From Micropruina sp. (GTDB taxonomy: Bacteria > Actinomycetota > Actinomycetes > Propionibacteriales > Propionibacteriaceae), in the NCBI GenBank assembly GCA_016716635.1, contig JADJVZ010000011.1, forward strand, positions 124,001 to 188,000: 64,000 nt of DNA. Reading direction: 5' to 3'. Shown here in pieces: positions 52,969-61,147 of the stretch. Under the pieces are notes generated by a model, which did no database searches, was not told where the DNA came from, and saw nothing but the letters and a program-made list of their open reading frames with translations. Made by a program: the position numbers and the translations under genes. The first letter of the stretch is position 1, and every line of letters begins with the position of its first letter.

Positions 52969-53025
52969 TTGGCCGCAGAACGCGGTGCGGGTGTGAGTTC
53001 CGGGAAGGGGGTGGCGGCTGCGCGT

Positions 53026-54027
53026 TTAGGCGGCGCTGCGGCAGCCCCAGGGGCCCAGCCCCGACTTGGCGTAAAGACGGTTGGCCACCGTGATCTGCTG
53101 CTCGCGGCTTGCGAGGTCGGCGCGTGCGGCGAAGTCGGTGCCGCCATTGGCCACCCAGGTCCCCTGAGCGAACTGCAGACCGCCGTAGTAGCCGTTGCCG
53201 GTGTTGATGTGCCAGTTGCCGCTTGATTCGCATTTGGCGATGCGGTCCCACATGGCGGCGTTCGCCACGTTGAGGCCGGCCGTCGATCCCGTGTCGGCCG
53301 CCGCCGGGTCAGTCGCCGCAGCTGCCTTCGTGCCCACAAGGGTTACTTGGGCTACTGCAGGCGTGGTGATGGTTTCGCTCGTCATGGTTTGGGACTCCAC
53401 CACGCCGTCAACTGTGGTCACCTGGTAGGTGCGCGAGGTGGTGCCGTCGACTCCCTTGGTCTTCACCTTGGTGGTGCCCTTGGCCAGGGTGGGGTCGTCC
53501 TGTTGGGTGGTGCTGAAAGCCACCACCTCGTCCCGCACCTCGGTGGTCGTGGTGACGCGTTGCAACGCCACCTTCAGATCTTGCGTCACCGGCGTGCCGG
53601 AGGCGGGGACCAGGCGATCGTCCGGGCCGACGGTGAGGCGGAGTTCCGTGAGGAGGTCGGCCACCGTGAGCGCGTACGTGGTGACGTCCCTAGTGGCGCC
53701 ATCGGCGGCCACGGTGAGAGTCGTGGGGACCCGGTGCTGGACGGTGATGGTGAGCCCATCCACGGCGGTGGCGGAGAGAGCCGGCACGATGATGTCGTGC
53801 TCACCAACGGTGACGTTCTGGTTGCGAAGAACGTCCGCGACGGTCGTGGCGAATCCGTTCACCGGGCGGCTCGTCCCGTCGACGGTGAGCGTCACAGTCT
53901 TGTCGAGGGCGGCGGCGCTGGTGGCGCCCAGGCCCACAACGAGCGCGACGGCGGCCACGCCCACGGCGATCTTGCGGTTGAAAGGCAAAGGTCTCTCCAG
54001 ACGGTGGGCTCTCTTTCTGAGAAACAT
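53026..54027 (-). CDS. Resuscitation-promoting factor, RpfB type
   Basis: A 333-residue secreted protein. A signal/anchor helix (KIAVGVAAVALVVGLGATSAAA) is followed by DUF348 repeats (DKTVTLTVDGTSRPVNGFAT, HRVPTTLTVAADGATRDVTT), a G5 domain (about 155-215, TTTTEVRDEVVAFSTTQQDD), and the C-terminal Rpf transglycosylase domain MWDRIAKCESSGNWHINTGNGYYGGLQFAQGTW, whose catalytic Glu is in CESSG. Rpf proteins cleave peptidoglycan to wake dormant cells. No recognisable riboswitch precedes it. Convergent with rplQ. Confidence 0.93.
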   Translation of the reverse strand: MFLRKRAHRLERPLPFNRKIAVGVAAVALVVGLGATSAAALDKTVTLTVDGTSRPVNGFATTVADVLRNQNVTVGEHDIIVPALSATAVDGLTITVQHRVPTTLTVAADGATRDVTTYALTVADLLTELRLTVGPDDRLVPASGTPVTQDLKVALQRVTTTTEVRDEVVAFSTTQQDDPTLAKGTTKVKTKGVDGTTSRTYQVTTVDGVVESQTMTSETITTPAVAQVTLVGTKAAAATDPAAADTGSTAGLNVANAAMWDRIAKCESSGNWHINTGNGYYGGLQFAQGTWVANGGTDFAARADLASREQQITVANRLYAKSGLGPWGCRSAA

Positions 54028-54366
54028 TGTCTCGTTTTCTCAGGAATATCTCAATTGAGGGTGAGCTTCGACCGCCCGCATCACGGGCGTCCCGCGTTGG
54101 GCCGGGTCTCTGCCGGGTGGTCGGCCCCCCGGATCACGCTGAATTTCGCCCTTGGTTCGTCCCATGGTCATGAGGTGACGGATGTTGCATGGTTTGGGTG
54201 AACGGAAGGGGAGGGGCCGCGGAAGGGGAGGGCTGGGGATGTCGAGGGGATGAGGGGCTGGGGACGCCGCAGGGGGCCGGGGATGATCCCCGGCCCCCTG
54301 CGGAAGCGAGTGCGCTGGGTGGCCCGTCGTGAGTCCAGGTCGATGCTGGCCTCACAGCAATCCCGC
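54028..54366. other. Gene-free region between rpfB and sodA
   Basis: A 339-bp stretch upstream of rpfB on the minus strand. It contains the sodA terminator (54267-54303) and presumably the rpfB promoter. The AT-richer part near 54030-54060 (GAATATCTCAATTGAG) contains an imperfect inverted repeat CTCAATTGAG. No gene is supported. Confidence 0.65.
54267..54303 (-). terminator. Terminator after sodA
   Basis: Arms of 17 bp, CCGCAGGGGGCCGGGGA and its complement, around TGA. It lies 64 bp downstream of sodA on the minus strand. A G/C-only stem without a T-run. Confidence 0.85.
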
Positions 54367-54975
54367 TCAGAACAGGGAGGCGGCCTTGGCCTTGGCGAGG
54401 CGAGCCTCGACGTCCGTCCAGTTGACGACGTTCCACCAGTTGGTGACGTAGTCGGCCTTCACGTTCTTGTACTGCAGGTAGAAGGCGTGCTCCCACATGT
54501 CGAGCTGCAGAACCGGGAGCTGCGCCACCGGCAGGTTGCCCTGCTGGTCGAAGAGCTGGTTGATGTTGAGGCGCTGACCGAGCGAATCCCACACGAGCAT
54601 GGCCCAGCCGGAGCCCTGAATGCCGTTGGCGACCGCGTTGAACTGCTTCTTGAACGCGTCGAACGAACCGAAGTTCTCACCGATTGCCTCGGCCACCGTA
54701 CCGGTCGGCTCGCCGCCGCCGTTGGGGGACATGTTCTTCCAGAACACCGAGTGGTTGATGTGACCGCCCAGGTGGAAGGCCAGGTCCTTTTCAAGCTTGT
54801 TGATGGTGCCGAAATCGGACTTTTCGCGGGCGGCGGCCAGCTGCTCCAACGCGGCGTTGGCGCCGGCGACGTAGGCGGCATGGTGCTTGCTGTGATGCAG
54901 CTCCATGATCTCCGGCGAAATGGACCGAGCGAGGGCGCTGTAGTCGTAATCGAGGTCGGGCAGCGTGTAGGCCAT
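54367..54975 (-). CDS. sodA: Superoxide dismutase, Fe/Mn type
   Basis: A 202-residue enzyme from the ATG at 54975, which has AAGGAG 6 nt upstream. Metal ligands: His in IMELHHSKHHAAYV, His in LGGHINHSVFWKNM, and Asp and His in LQLDMWEHAFYLQY. The GGEPTG and IQGSGWAMLVWD regions are typical. Propionibacterial homologs can use either iron or manganese, so the metal cannot be fixed from sequence alone. Single-gene unit. Confidence 0.97.
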   Translation of the reverse strand: MAYTLPDLDYDYSALARSISPEIMELHHSKHHAAYVAGANAALEQLAAAREKSDFGTINKLEKDLAFHLGGHINHSVFWKNMSPNGGGEPTGTVAEAIGENFGSFDAFKKQFNAVANGIQGSGWAMLVWDSLGQRLNINQLFDQQGNLPVAQLPVLQLDMWEHAFYLQYKNVKADYVTNWWNVVNWTDVEARLAKAKAASLF

Positions 54976-55056
54976 GGTCTCTCCTTGAAATGGCGGACTT
55001 TCCCGGGACAACCAGGGTGAGGCCCAGGCTATTCCCGACGAGGCGGACGCGTCTGC

Positions 55057-55854
55057 TCACAACGCCAGGGCAACGACCACCGCGAAGCTCACCTGGGCCA
55101 CCTCGATGAGTGATCCAATGCAGTCGCCGGTGATGCCGCCGAGGCGCCGGACGAGATGGCGCCGCCACGCCCAGGCGAGCACCCAGGACGCCAAGGCTGC
55201 CCCGGCGAAGACAATGGCACCCCGGATCGGGCTCCCGACGGTGACAGCCCCCGCCGCACCCAGGCAGGCGACGACCGTCGTCGCACCCGAGAGTGTCACG
55301 GCGTAGCTGGCAGGCTGCGTGACGGCGGCAAAGAGGGCGCCAAATCCGTCCGCGCGGGCAGGCCCGACCCAGCGCCCGGTGGCCTCCACTGCGGACACAC
55401 GTCCGACCAGGGGCATTGCGGCCACAACAAACGGTAGGGCCCACCCCACCCGTGGGCTCGAGAGGGCGGCGATCTCGATGGCCAGGACGAGCACCAACGA
55501 GGCGACCCCCATCGGACCGATGTCGGAGCGGCGCATGATGTCCAGGGCCTTGGCGGCCGGTGCGCGCGAGCCCAGACCGTCCGCCGTGTCGGCGAGCCCA
55601 TCGAGGTGCATGGCGCCGGACGCCAGTGCCACGGTGGCCACTCCCAGCGTGGCGGCTAGCAGCGGGCCAGCCCCAGACGCCAGCACGAGTGCCGTGACGC
55701 CGCCGGCTGCCGCTCCCAGGAACAACCCCACCCAGGGCAGCGCTAAGACGGCGCGGCGGGCCAGGGCGCGATCCACTTGCGTCGGGGGACTAGGAATCCA
55801 GGTGAACAGTCCGAAGGCGGCGCGGAGCGCCCCCGGACGCGCGTCGTCAGCCAC
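55057..55854 (-). CDS. cobS: Adenosylcobinamide-GDP ribazoletransferase CobS
   Basis: A 265-residue membrane enzyme of about six helices. The family motif MHLDGLADTADGLG with its Asp residues and the later SDIGPMGVASLVLVL are present. It joins adenosylcobinamide-GDP to alpha-ribazole(-phosphate) to complete cobalamin. It overlaps cobU by 8 bp and follows it in one transcript. Confidence 0.95.
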   Translation of the reverse strand: MADDARPGALRAAFGLFTWIPSPPTQVDRALARRAVLALPWVGLFLGAAAGGVTALVLASGAGPLLAATLGVATVALASGAMHLDGLADTADGLGSRAPAAKALDIMRRSDIGPMGVASLVLVLAIEIAALSSPRVGWALPFVVAAMPLVGRVSAVEATGRWVGPARADGFGALFAAVTQPASYAVTLSGATTVVACLGAAGAVTVGSPIRGAIVFAGAALASWVLAWAWRRHLVRRLGGITGDCIGSLIEVAQVSFAVVVALAL

Positions 55855-56449
55855 GGCCCTGAAGCCGGGTCGGGAGGCCAGCCACGACCCACCAGACCTC
55901 GTCGCAGACGCGTGCGATGCGAAGGTTCAACACGCCCATCTGGTCGCGAAACAGACGGCCCGAAGCCGTGGCGGGAACGACCCCTTGGCCCACCTCGTTC
56001 GTGACCATGATCACCTCGCGAGTGGTGGCGGTCAGCGCCGCCACGAGGGCATCGATGCGCTCCGCGACGCGGGCTAAACCGTCCGCGCGCCCGTCACCGG
56101 CCGCGGGGGACCAGGCAGCGTCAGGGGTGTCGGGCCAGCAGCCGTCCAGGTCCATGGCGCGGGTGAGCCACAAGGTCAGGCAGTCCACGAGCACCGGGGG
56201 GCCAGGCTCGGCGAGCACGCTGGCGATGTCGAGGGTTTCAACCGTGCGCCAATGGGCAGGGCGTCGGGCGATGTGGGCCGCCAGCCGAGCCTCCCATTCG
56301 GGATCGTCGGCGCGGCGTTCGGAGGTGGCCACGTAGTCGAGCTGCGCCGCGTCCGTGACCAACGATTCGGCGAACCACGACTTACCGGAGCGGGCACCTC
56401 CGATGACAAGTCGTCGCTGACTGGATGGCTCCAGGGGCGAGATTTCCAC
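55847..56449 (-). CDS. cobU: Bifunctional adenosylcobinamide kinase/guanylyltransferase CobU
   Basis: A 200-residue CobU from the GTG at 56449, which has GAGGAA 7 nt upstream; the frame is open to 56527 but without family sequence. P-loop GGARSGKS at about residues 17-24; the guanylylated His region HIARRPAHWRTVET; Walker B VLVDCLTLWLT; and VTNEVGQGVVP near the C-terminus. It phosphorylates and guanylylates adenosylcobinamide, including salvaged cobinamide, which links it to the ECF importer upstream. Confidence 0.95.
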   Translation of the reverse strand: MEISPLEPSSQRRLVIGGARSGKSWFAESLVTDAAQLDYVATSERRADDPEWEARLAAHIARRPAHWRTVETLDIASVLAEPGPPVLVDCLTLWLTRAMDLDGCWPDTPDAAWSPAAGDGRADGLARVAERIDALVAALTATTREVIMVTNEVGQGVVPATASGRLFRDQMGVLNLRIARVCDEVWWVVAGLPTRLQGRG

Positions 56450-56527
56450 TGCGCGTTCCTCTCGACTCTGGGCGCCTGCGGCACCGCTCACGCTACCAGC
56501 CACCGATGTTCCGGACCGGGGCGCCAA

Positions 56528-56558
56528 AAGGGGACGCCCGCACTGCGAGCGTCCCCTT
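56528..56558 (-). terminator. Terminator between the small helical gene and cobU
   Basis: AAGGGGACGC pairs with GCGTCCCCTT (10 bp) around 11 nt. On the minus strand it follows the 104-residue gene by 16 bp and ends in a T-rich side, so it should separate that gene from cobU. Confidence 0.82.
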
Positions 56559-56574
56559 CGGGATGATCAGATGA

Positions 56575-56889
56575 TCAGTTCTGGACGTCGCCCTCGGCGG
56601 CGTCGACCTTCTCCGCAGCAGCGACGTCTTCGACCTTGGCCTCGACGTCGGCGGCGGCCTCCTCAGCCTTGCCGGTGACCTGGTCGACCAGACCGGCGAC
56701 GGTGTTCTTGGCGTCCTCGAACATGGCCGCGGCCTTCTCGTCGAGGTCGGTCTTGGCGAGCTGCTCGTCGACGAAGCCCTTGGCGTCGTCGTAGGCGCCC
56801 TCAGCGGCGTCCTTCACGTTCTCGTAGGCGTCTTCGGCCATTTCCTTGGCCTTGCCGACGACCTCGTTGACCTTGTCTGCAAAAGACAT
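56575..56889 (-). CDS. Small acidic helical protein, CsbD/LEA-like
   Basis: A 104-residue acidic protein made almost only of Ala, Asp, Glu, Lys and Val in amphipathic 11-residue-like helix repeats (VNEVVGKAKEMAEDAYENVKD, AEGAYDDAKGFVDEQL). It has no signal, Cys or Trp. The pattern is that of CsbD or late-embryogenesis-abundant stress proteins, but no family match is certain. AGGAAG precedes the start. It lies alone between the ECF operon and the cobU terminator. Confidence 0.8.
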   Translation of the reverse strand: MSFADKVNEVVGKAKEMAEDAYENVKDAAEGAYDDAKGFVDEQLAKTDLDEKAAAMFEDAKNTVAGLVDQVTGKAEEAAADVEAKVEDVAAAEKVDAAEGDVQN

Positions 56890-56958
56890 TTGTGTACTTC
56901 CTTCTGGGGGTCCATGGTCCCGTCCAGCACCAAGACTAGACGGATAGTCAACCCAAAA

Positions 56959-57753
56959 TCACATCGACGCAGGTGCGGGGGTCGCGATGGACGCTCGTCG
57001 TCCGGCACGGCGGATTATTCGCAACACTGCGGGCCCCAGCGTCACCACGAGAAGCATGTTCACCAGGGCTCGGCCGAGGTTCCAGCCCATCGACGTGGCC
57101 ACGTTGAACAGGACGAAGCGATGCAGGTTTGCGGTGATGGGAGCGCCGGGGACGAAGGACAGTTCGCTGGCCAACCCCAAGGTGAACGGCCAGAACGCGA
57201 AGTCCATGATCCAGCCGTAGGCGAAGGCGGCGAAGGCGGTGTAGGCGCTCAGCAGGGCGATTTCCGACCACCCCCTCGCCCGAGGCAGCAGCCCGGCCCC
57301 CATTCCCACTAACCCTGAGGCCAGCATTTGGTAGGGCAGCCAAGGGCCCACGCCGGAGGTCAACAGCGCGGACGCAAAGAGGCTGAGGGAACCCAGCGCG
57401 AACCCGAAGCCCGCGCCGAACGCCCGTCCGCCCACGATGATCAGGAAGAAGATCGCCTCCAACCCGGCGACTCCGGCGCCGAGCGGGCGAAGGGCGGCCG
57501 CGACCGCTGCCAGGACGCCCAGCATGGCGAGGGTACGAGCGTCCATGCCCTCGTTGGTGAGATCGGCCACGACGACCGCCAAGATCAACGGCAGCACAAG
57601 GGCGAACACCAGCGGCGCCTGCGTGGCGTTCGTGATCGAGCCGGGGTCGAAGAACAGGGGCCAACCGAAGGCAGCGATGGAGACCAGAGCCACCACGCTC
57701 AGCATGGCCGCGCGGCGCCGGCGTCCTGGGAGCACCGGGACGTCGCGATTCAC
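56959..57753 (-). CDS. ECF transporter substrate-binding (S) component, probably for a corrinoid
   Basis: A 264-residue membrane protein with about seven helices, longer than many S components. Regions such as VVGGRAFGAGFGFALGSLSLF and GVGPWLPYQMLASGLVGMGAGLLP, with a small-residue first helix for EcfT docking, are typical. Substrate cannot be read from sequence. A cobalamin riboswitch upstream, and cobU/cobS downstream, make cobalamin or cobinamide likely, as for CbrT-type S components. It ends the riboswitch operon and overlaps the ATPase gene by 4 bp. Confidence 0.85.
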   Translation of the reverse strand: MNRDVPVLPGRRRRAAMLSVVALVSIAAFGWPLFFDPGSITNATQAPLVFALVLPLILAVVVADLTNEGMDARTLAMLGVLAAVAAALRPLGAGVAGLEAIFFLIIVGGRAFGAGFGFALGSLSLFASALLTSGVGPWLPYQMLASGLVGMGAGLLPRARGWSEIALLSAYTAFAAFAYGWIMDFAFWPFTLGLASELSFVPGAPITANLHRFVLFNVATSMGWNLGRALVNMLLVVTLGPAVLRIIRRAGRRASIATPAPASM

Positions 57754-59324
57754 GGCGCCACCTCGCGGGGCACCAACACCGGGAACGGGGCGAACACCTT
57801 CGCCGTCTGCGGGGCGTAGGCGGCCGAGGAGGTGCAGATCTCGCGCGTCGGACCATCGGCCACGATCTCGCCTTCGGCCATGACGATGGTCCGCTGGCTA
57901 GCGCGGGCGGCGAACTCGACGTCGTGGGTGGCGATGACCACGGCCGTGCCCTTGGCGGCGAGGCGTGCTACGAGGTCCGCGAGGGCCGCCTTGCTGGTGT
58001 AGTCGAGGCCTCGAGTTGGCTCGTCCAGCAGGACCACAGACGGTTGGGCGGTGAGCTGGACCGCGAGGACGAGTGCGAGCCGCTGGCCTTCGGAGAGCTC
58101 CCAGGGATCAGCCGTCGGGTCGAGGGTGATGCCCAGATCGGCGAGCAGGGTGGCGCAGGAGCCCGGGGGTGCGCTTGATTCCACGTCCGCCTGGTGGCAC
58201 TCGTCGGCGACCGTCGGCAGATAGAGCAGGTCGGCCGCGGTTTGGGGCACCAAGCTCACGAGGCGGCGGGCGTCGCCCGGGGCGAGCGTCCGCGGGTCAC
58301 GGCCCGCCACGGTGACAGTCCCGGTGCTGGGCACACCCCCTTGGAGGGCCCACAACAGCGACGATTTACCGGCCCCGTTGCGGCCCATCAACGAGGTGAC
58401 TGTGCCGGCCGCAACGACCAGGTTGGCGCCCTTGAGCGCTGTCACCGCGCCGTAGCGCACGCGCAGATCGGCCGCGGCGAGGGCGACGGGCTGGGTCGGC
58501 AGTGGCGCATCTCGCGGTTCCGGAGGGGTCACCTGCTCGCGCTGAACGCGGCGACGAGCGTCCCGGACCGACAGCGGAACCGACGTCCAGCGCAGGACGT
58601 GGGCAAGCTCCGCCAGGGGCGGGGTCACGTCAGCTACGGCTAACACCGCGCTGGGATCACCGGCCACGGCCCGACCGTCGCCAGGCAGCCAAATCATGGA
58701 ATCGGCAGCGTCCATCACCCGCTCGAGGCGGTGTTCGGCAAGCACGACCGTGAGCCCCACCTCGCGGACCAACGTCGTCAACGTCGCCACCACGTCGTGG
58801 GCGGCTGTGGGATCGAGCGCGGAGGTGGGTTCGTCCAGAACCAAGATCCGGGGTTGGGCGGCGAGCACCGAGGCGATGGCCACACGCTGCTGTTGTCCTC
58901 CGGAGAGATCCGCCAGCGGACGCCCGCGCAGGTCGGCGATGCCGAGGAGATCGAGGGTCTCCTCCACGCGCTTGCGCATGGCCTGGGGATCGACGCCCAG
59001 TTGCTCCATGCCGTAAGCGATCTCCTCCTCGACCGTGTCGGTGACGAACCCTCGGACGGGGTCTTGTCCGACGTAACCGATGGTGGCGGCCAGATCGCGG
59101 GTGGGTGTCCCGGTGACGTCGCGACCGCCGAGCAGGATGCGTCCGGTGAACGCACCGCCAGTGGCGTTCGGCACCAGGCCGTTGAAGAGTCCCAGCAGGG
59201 TCGACTTGCCGGTGCCCGTGCGTCCGATGACGAGGCACAGGTCCCCGTCGGGGATGCTGAATGAGACGTCGCGCAGCACGGCCTTGGAGCCGTAGCTCAA
59301 CGTCACGTGGCGAAGTTCGATCAT
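57750..59324 (-). CDS. ECF transporter ATPase with two fused domains (EcfA1-EcfA2)
   Basis: A 524-residue protein with two complete ABC ATPase domains. First: Walker A GRTGTGKST, signature LSGGQQQRVAIA, Walker B LVLDEPTSALD. Second: Walker A GRNGAGKSS, a weaker signature LSEGQRLALVLA, Walker B VLLDEPTRGLD. Fused ATPases are common in actinobacterial ECF systems. It powers uptake with EcfT and the S component and overlaps both flanking genes by 4 bp. Confidence 0.94.
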   Translation of the reverse strand: MIELRHVTLSYGSKAVLRDVSFSIPDGDLCLVIGRTGTGKSTLLGLFNGLVPNATGGAFTGRILLGGRDVTGTPTRDLAATIGYVGQDPVRGFVTDTVEEEIAYGMEQLGVDPQAMRKRVEETLDLLGIADLRGRPLADLSGGQQQRVAIASVLAAQPRILVLDEPTSALDPTAAHDVVATLTTLVREVGLTVVLAEHRLERVMDAADSMIWLPGDGRAVAGDPSAVLAVADVTPPLAELAHVLRWTSVPLSVRDARRRVQREQVTPPEPRDAPLPTQPVALAAADLRVRYGAVTALKGANLVVAAGTVTSLMGRNGAGKSSLLWALQGGVPSTGTVTVAGRDPRTLAPGDARRLVSLVPQTAADLLYLPTVADECHQADVESSAPPGSCATLLADLGITLDPTADPWELSEGQRLALVLAVQLTAQPSVVLLDEPTRGLDYTSKAALADLVARLAAKGTAVVIATHDVEFAARASQRTIVMAEGEIVADGPTREICTSSAAYAPQTAKVFAPFPVLVPREVAP

Positions 59325-60370
59325 GCGGGCTCCCGCGTGGTGAGGAGGAGGGGGGCTGCCAGCAGGGCGGCTGCCACGAGGCTAAGAGGCGCGAGGGCGG
59401 GCCACTCCGGCGGATCGGTGCTGGGATGCGCGAGCCCCCACGAGGTGGCCAACACACAGCCGGCGGCGACAAGCCCGCTCACGCCGACGAGCCAGGCCTG
59501 CCAACTCCAGACGTTGGGCCGGTAGCGGCTCACGGTGAGAGCCTTGCCGGACGCCCGCAGCCCCGCGACGGCGCCGACCGCGCCGACGGCCAGGCAGCCC
59601 GTTCCGAGGCCAGCGGCGGGGGAGCCCAGAACGAGATAGGTGCCCAGGGTGAGGCTCGCCATCGCGCCCACGACAAGCACCAACGGGCCGGTTCCGGGGC
59701 GGCGTGAGTGCCCGAAGCCTCGGGCCTCCATGCTGGTCGCCAGGGCCATGCTGCGTTCCACGGCGTCCGCCAGCACGGGGATCACGACGGACGGGAGTGC
59801 CCGCAGACCCCGCTCGTTCGAGCCCCGCAACCGACGCGCCCGCATCACCCGCTGGCCGCTCGCCACCAGCTGCGGCGCCACCGACAACGCGATGACGATG
59901 GCGACGGAGGCCTCGTAGAGCGCGGCCGGGACGCTGCGCAGCGCCCGCCGCGGGTTGGCCAGGGCGTTCGCGGCGCCCAGGCAGACCAGCATCGCCGCGA
60001 GCCGTAGCGAGTCGTACAGCGTGAACAGCAGCCCCTCGAGCGTGACGTCGCCGCCCAGTCGGATGCCGGCCGCCCACTCGGGCAACGGGATCTCGGGGAG
60101 GCTGAACAGGACGTGGGTCCCCATCGGGAGGCCCATCAGGACCGCGAAGGTAAGACGAATGCCCAGCACGAAACCCGCCAGGACGAAATAGGCCCGCAAC
60201 GAGCGGGCCCAGGGCGCGTCCGAGCGGCGTAAGAGAACCACCGCGCTCACGGCAAGCACCAGCAGCAGCAGCGTGAGCGGATTGGTGGTGAGAGAGGCTG
60301 CCGCCGCGGCGCCCAGCGCCCAGAGCCACCAGGCCCAGGGGTGCAGGGAATCGGCGGAGGCGGCCATCAC
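59321..60370 (-). CDS. ECF transporter transmembrane (T) component EcfT
   Basis: A 349-residue membrane protein. The coupling helix motif with the Ala-Arg-Gly pattern appears as RSMALATSMEARGFGHSRR, and the other conserved Arg motif as GQRVMRARRLRGSNERG. GTG at 60370 follows the upstream stop directly; ATG at 60367 is an alternative. The C-terminal 100 residues add further helices beyond the EcfT core. Confidence 0.92.
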   Translation of the reverse strand: MMAASADSLHPWAWWLWALGAAAAASLTTNPLTLLLLVLAVSAVVLLRRSDAPWARSLRAYFVLAGFVLGIRLTFAVLMGLPMGTHVLFSLPEIPLPEWAAGIRLGGDVTLEGLLFTLYDSLRLAAMLVCLGAANALANPRRALRSVPAALYEASVAIVIALSVAPQLVASGQRVMRARRLRGSNERGLRALPSVVIPVLADAVERSMALATSMEARGFGHSRRPGTGPLVLVVGAMASLTLGTYLVLGSPAAGLGTGCLAVGAVGAVAGLRASGKALTVSRYRPNVWSWQAWLVGVSGLVAAGCVLATSWGLAHPSTDPPEWPALAPLSLVAAALLAAPLLLTTREPA

Positions 60371-61147
60371 TCAGTGCGCCCGACGGCGCAGACCGTAGGC
60401 GACGCCGACGCCGGCGAGAGCCACAGCGCCTGCAGTGAAGACCAGGGCTGCCGGTCCGCCGAGGCCGCCACTGGAACTCACCTCTGCGGCGGCCGCCGTC
60501 GCGGTGGCGGAGGGGCTCACCGTCAGGGCGCTGGGCGAGGCCGACGGCGTGACCTCGCTCGTCGTCGGGGCGGCCACCACGCTGTCAGGGGGCGCCGCGC
60601 TCGTGCTCGTGCTCGTGGTCGTGTCGCCGGTCGTGCTGGAACTGCTCGCGGCGGCCTTCGTGGTGGCACTCGCGGCTTTGGTGGTGGCGGTTGCGGCCTT
60701 GGTGGTGCTTGCGGCAGCCGTGGTGGCGGACGCTCGCGGAGGCGTCACGGAGGGCGCCTGCTTGCCGTCGCCGAACACCCAACCTTCAGCGTCGCCCGCC
60801 GAGGGGTGGTACTGGCCGGCTCCCTTGGAGGAGTATTCCCAGGCCCCGTAGCTGCCATCAGCGTTGCGATGGGCGTGCCAGTAGGACCAGTACGCGGCGA
60901 ACGACGGGTTGCAGTCGGCCGGGTAGCCGTCGATCCGGCAAATCAGCCCCGAGTTCGACACCACCGAGTAGCCCGCGCTCGCCAGCGCGACCGAGCCGGT
61001 GCTGTAGGAGGTGGCGCAGCGGACGCTCGACGTCACGATCACCCAGACGCCCGAGCAGGAGGCGGCCGACGCAAGCGGTGTTGCCACGATCGTCCCCGGG
61101 ATGATCGCGATGGCGGCCGCGGCGAGGGCCAGGAGGAGGCGCCTCAC
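60371..61147 (-). CDS. SCO2322-type secreted, membrane-anchored protein with transcobalamin beta-domain-like pattern
   Basis: A 258-residue protein from the GTG at 61147. Signal peptide to about residue 29 (cleavage near ASAA-SCSG). The 100-residue external domain has four Cys and the pattern ICRIDGYPADC, AAYWSYWHA, GAWEYSSKGAG, GDAEGWVFG, which resembles SCO2322-family and DUF4430/transcobalamin beta-domain sequences. A Thr/Ala/Ser-rich linker (about 135-215) and a C-terminal helix ending RRRAH follow, so it is held at the cell surface. It starts within the stop of the toroid gene. Corrinoid binding is inferred, not known. Confidence 0.82.
   Translation of the reverse strand: MRRLLLALAAAAIAIIPGTIVATPLASAASCSGVWVIVTSSVRCATSYSTGSVALASAGYSVVSNSGLICRIDGYPADCNPSFAAYWSYWHAHRNADGSYGAWEYSSKGAGQYHPSAGDAEGWVFGDGKQAPSVTPPRASATTAAASTTKAATATTKAASATTKAAASSSSTTGDTTTSTSTSAAPPDSVVAAPTTSEVTPSASPSALTVSPSATATAAAAEVSSSGGLGGPAALVFTAGAVALAGVGVAYGLRRRAH

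Larger units (their letters stand above)
52666..53025. other. Convergent intergenic region with palindrome and direct repeats
   Basis: The 360 bp between the rplQ terminator and the rpfB stop hold no gene. They contain a short hairpin (GTTGGC / GCCAAC near 52700), the 62-bp perfect palindrome, and two sets of direct repeats listed separately. Confidence 0.75.

Noticed and set aside
54028..54200. c-di-AMP (ydaO-type) riboswitch upstream of rpfB
   Set aside because: Such elements often precede rpf genes, but the conserved core was not found on the minus strand here.
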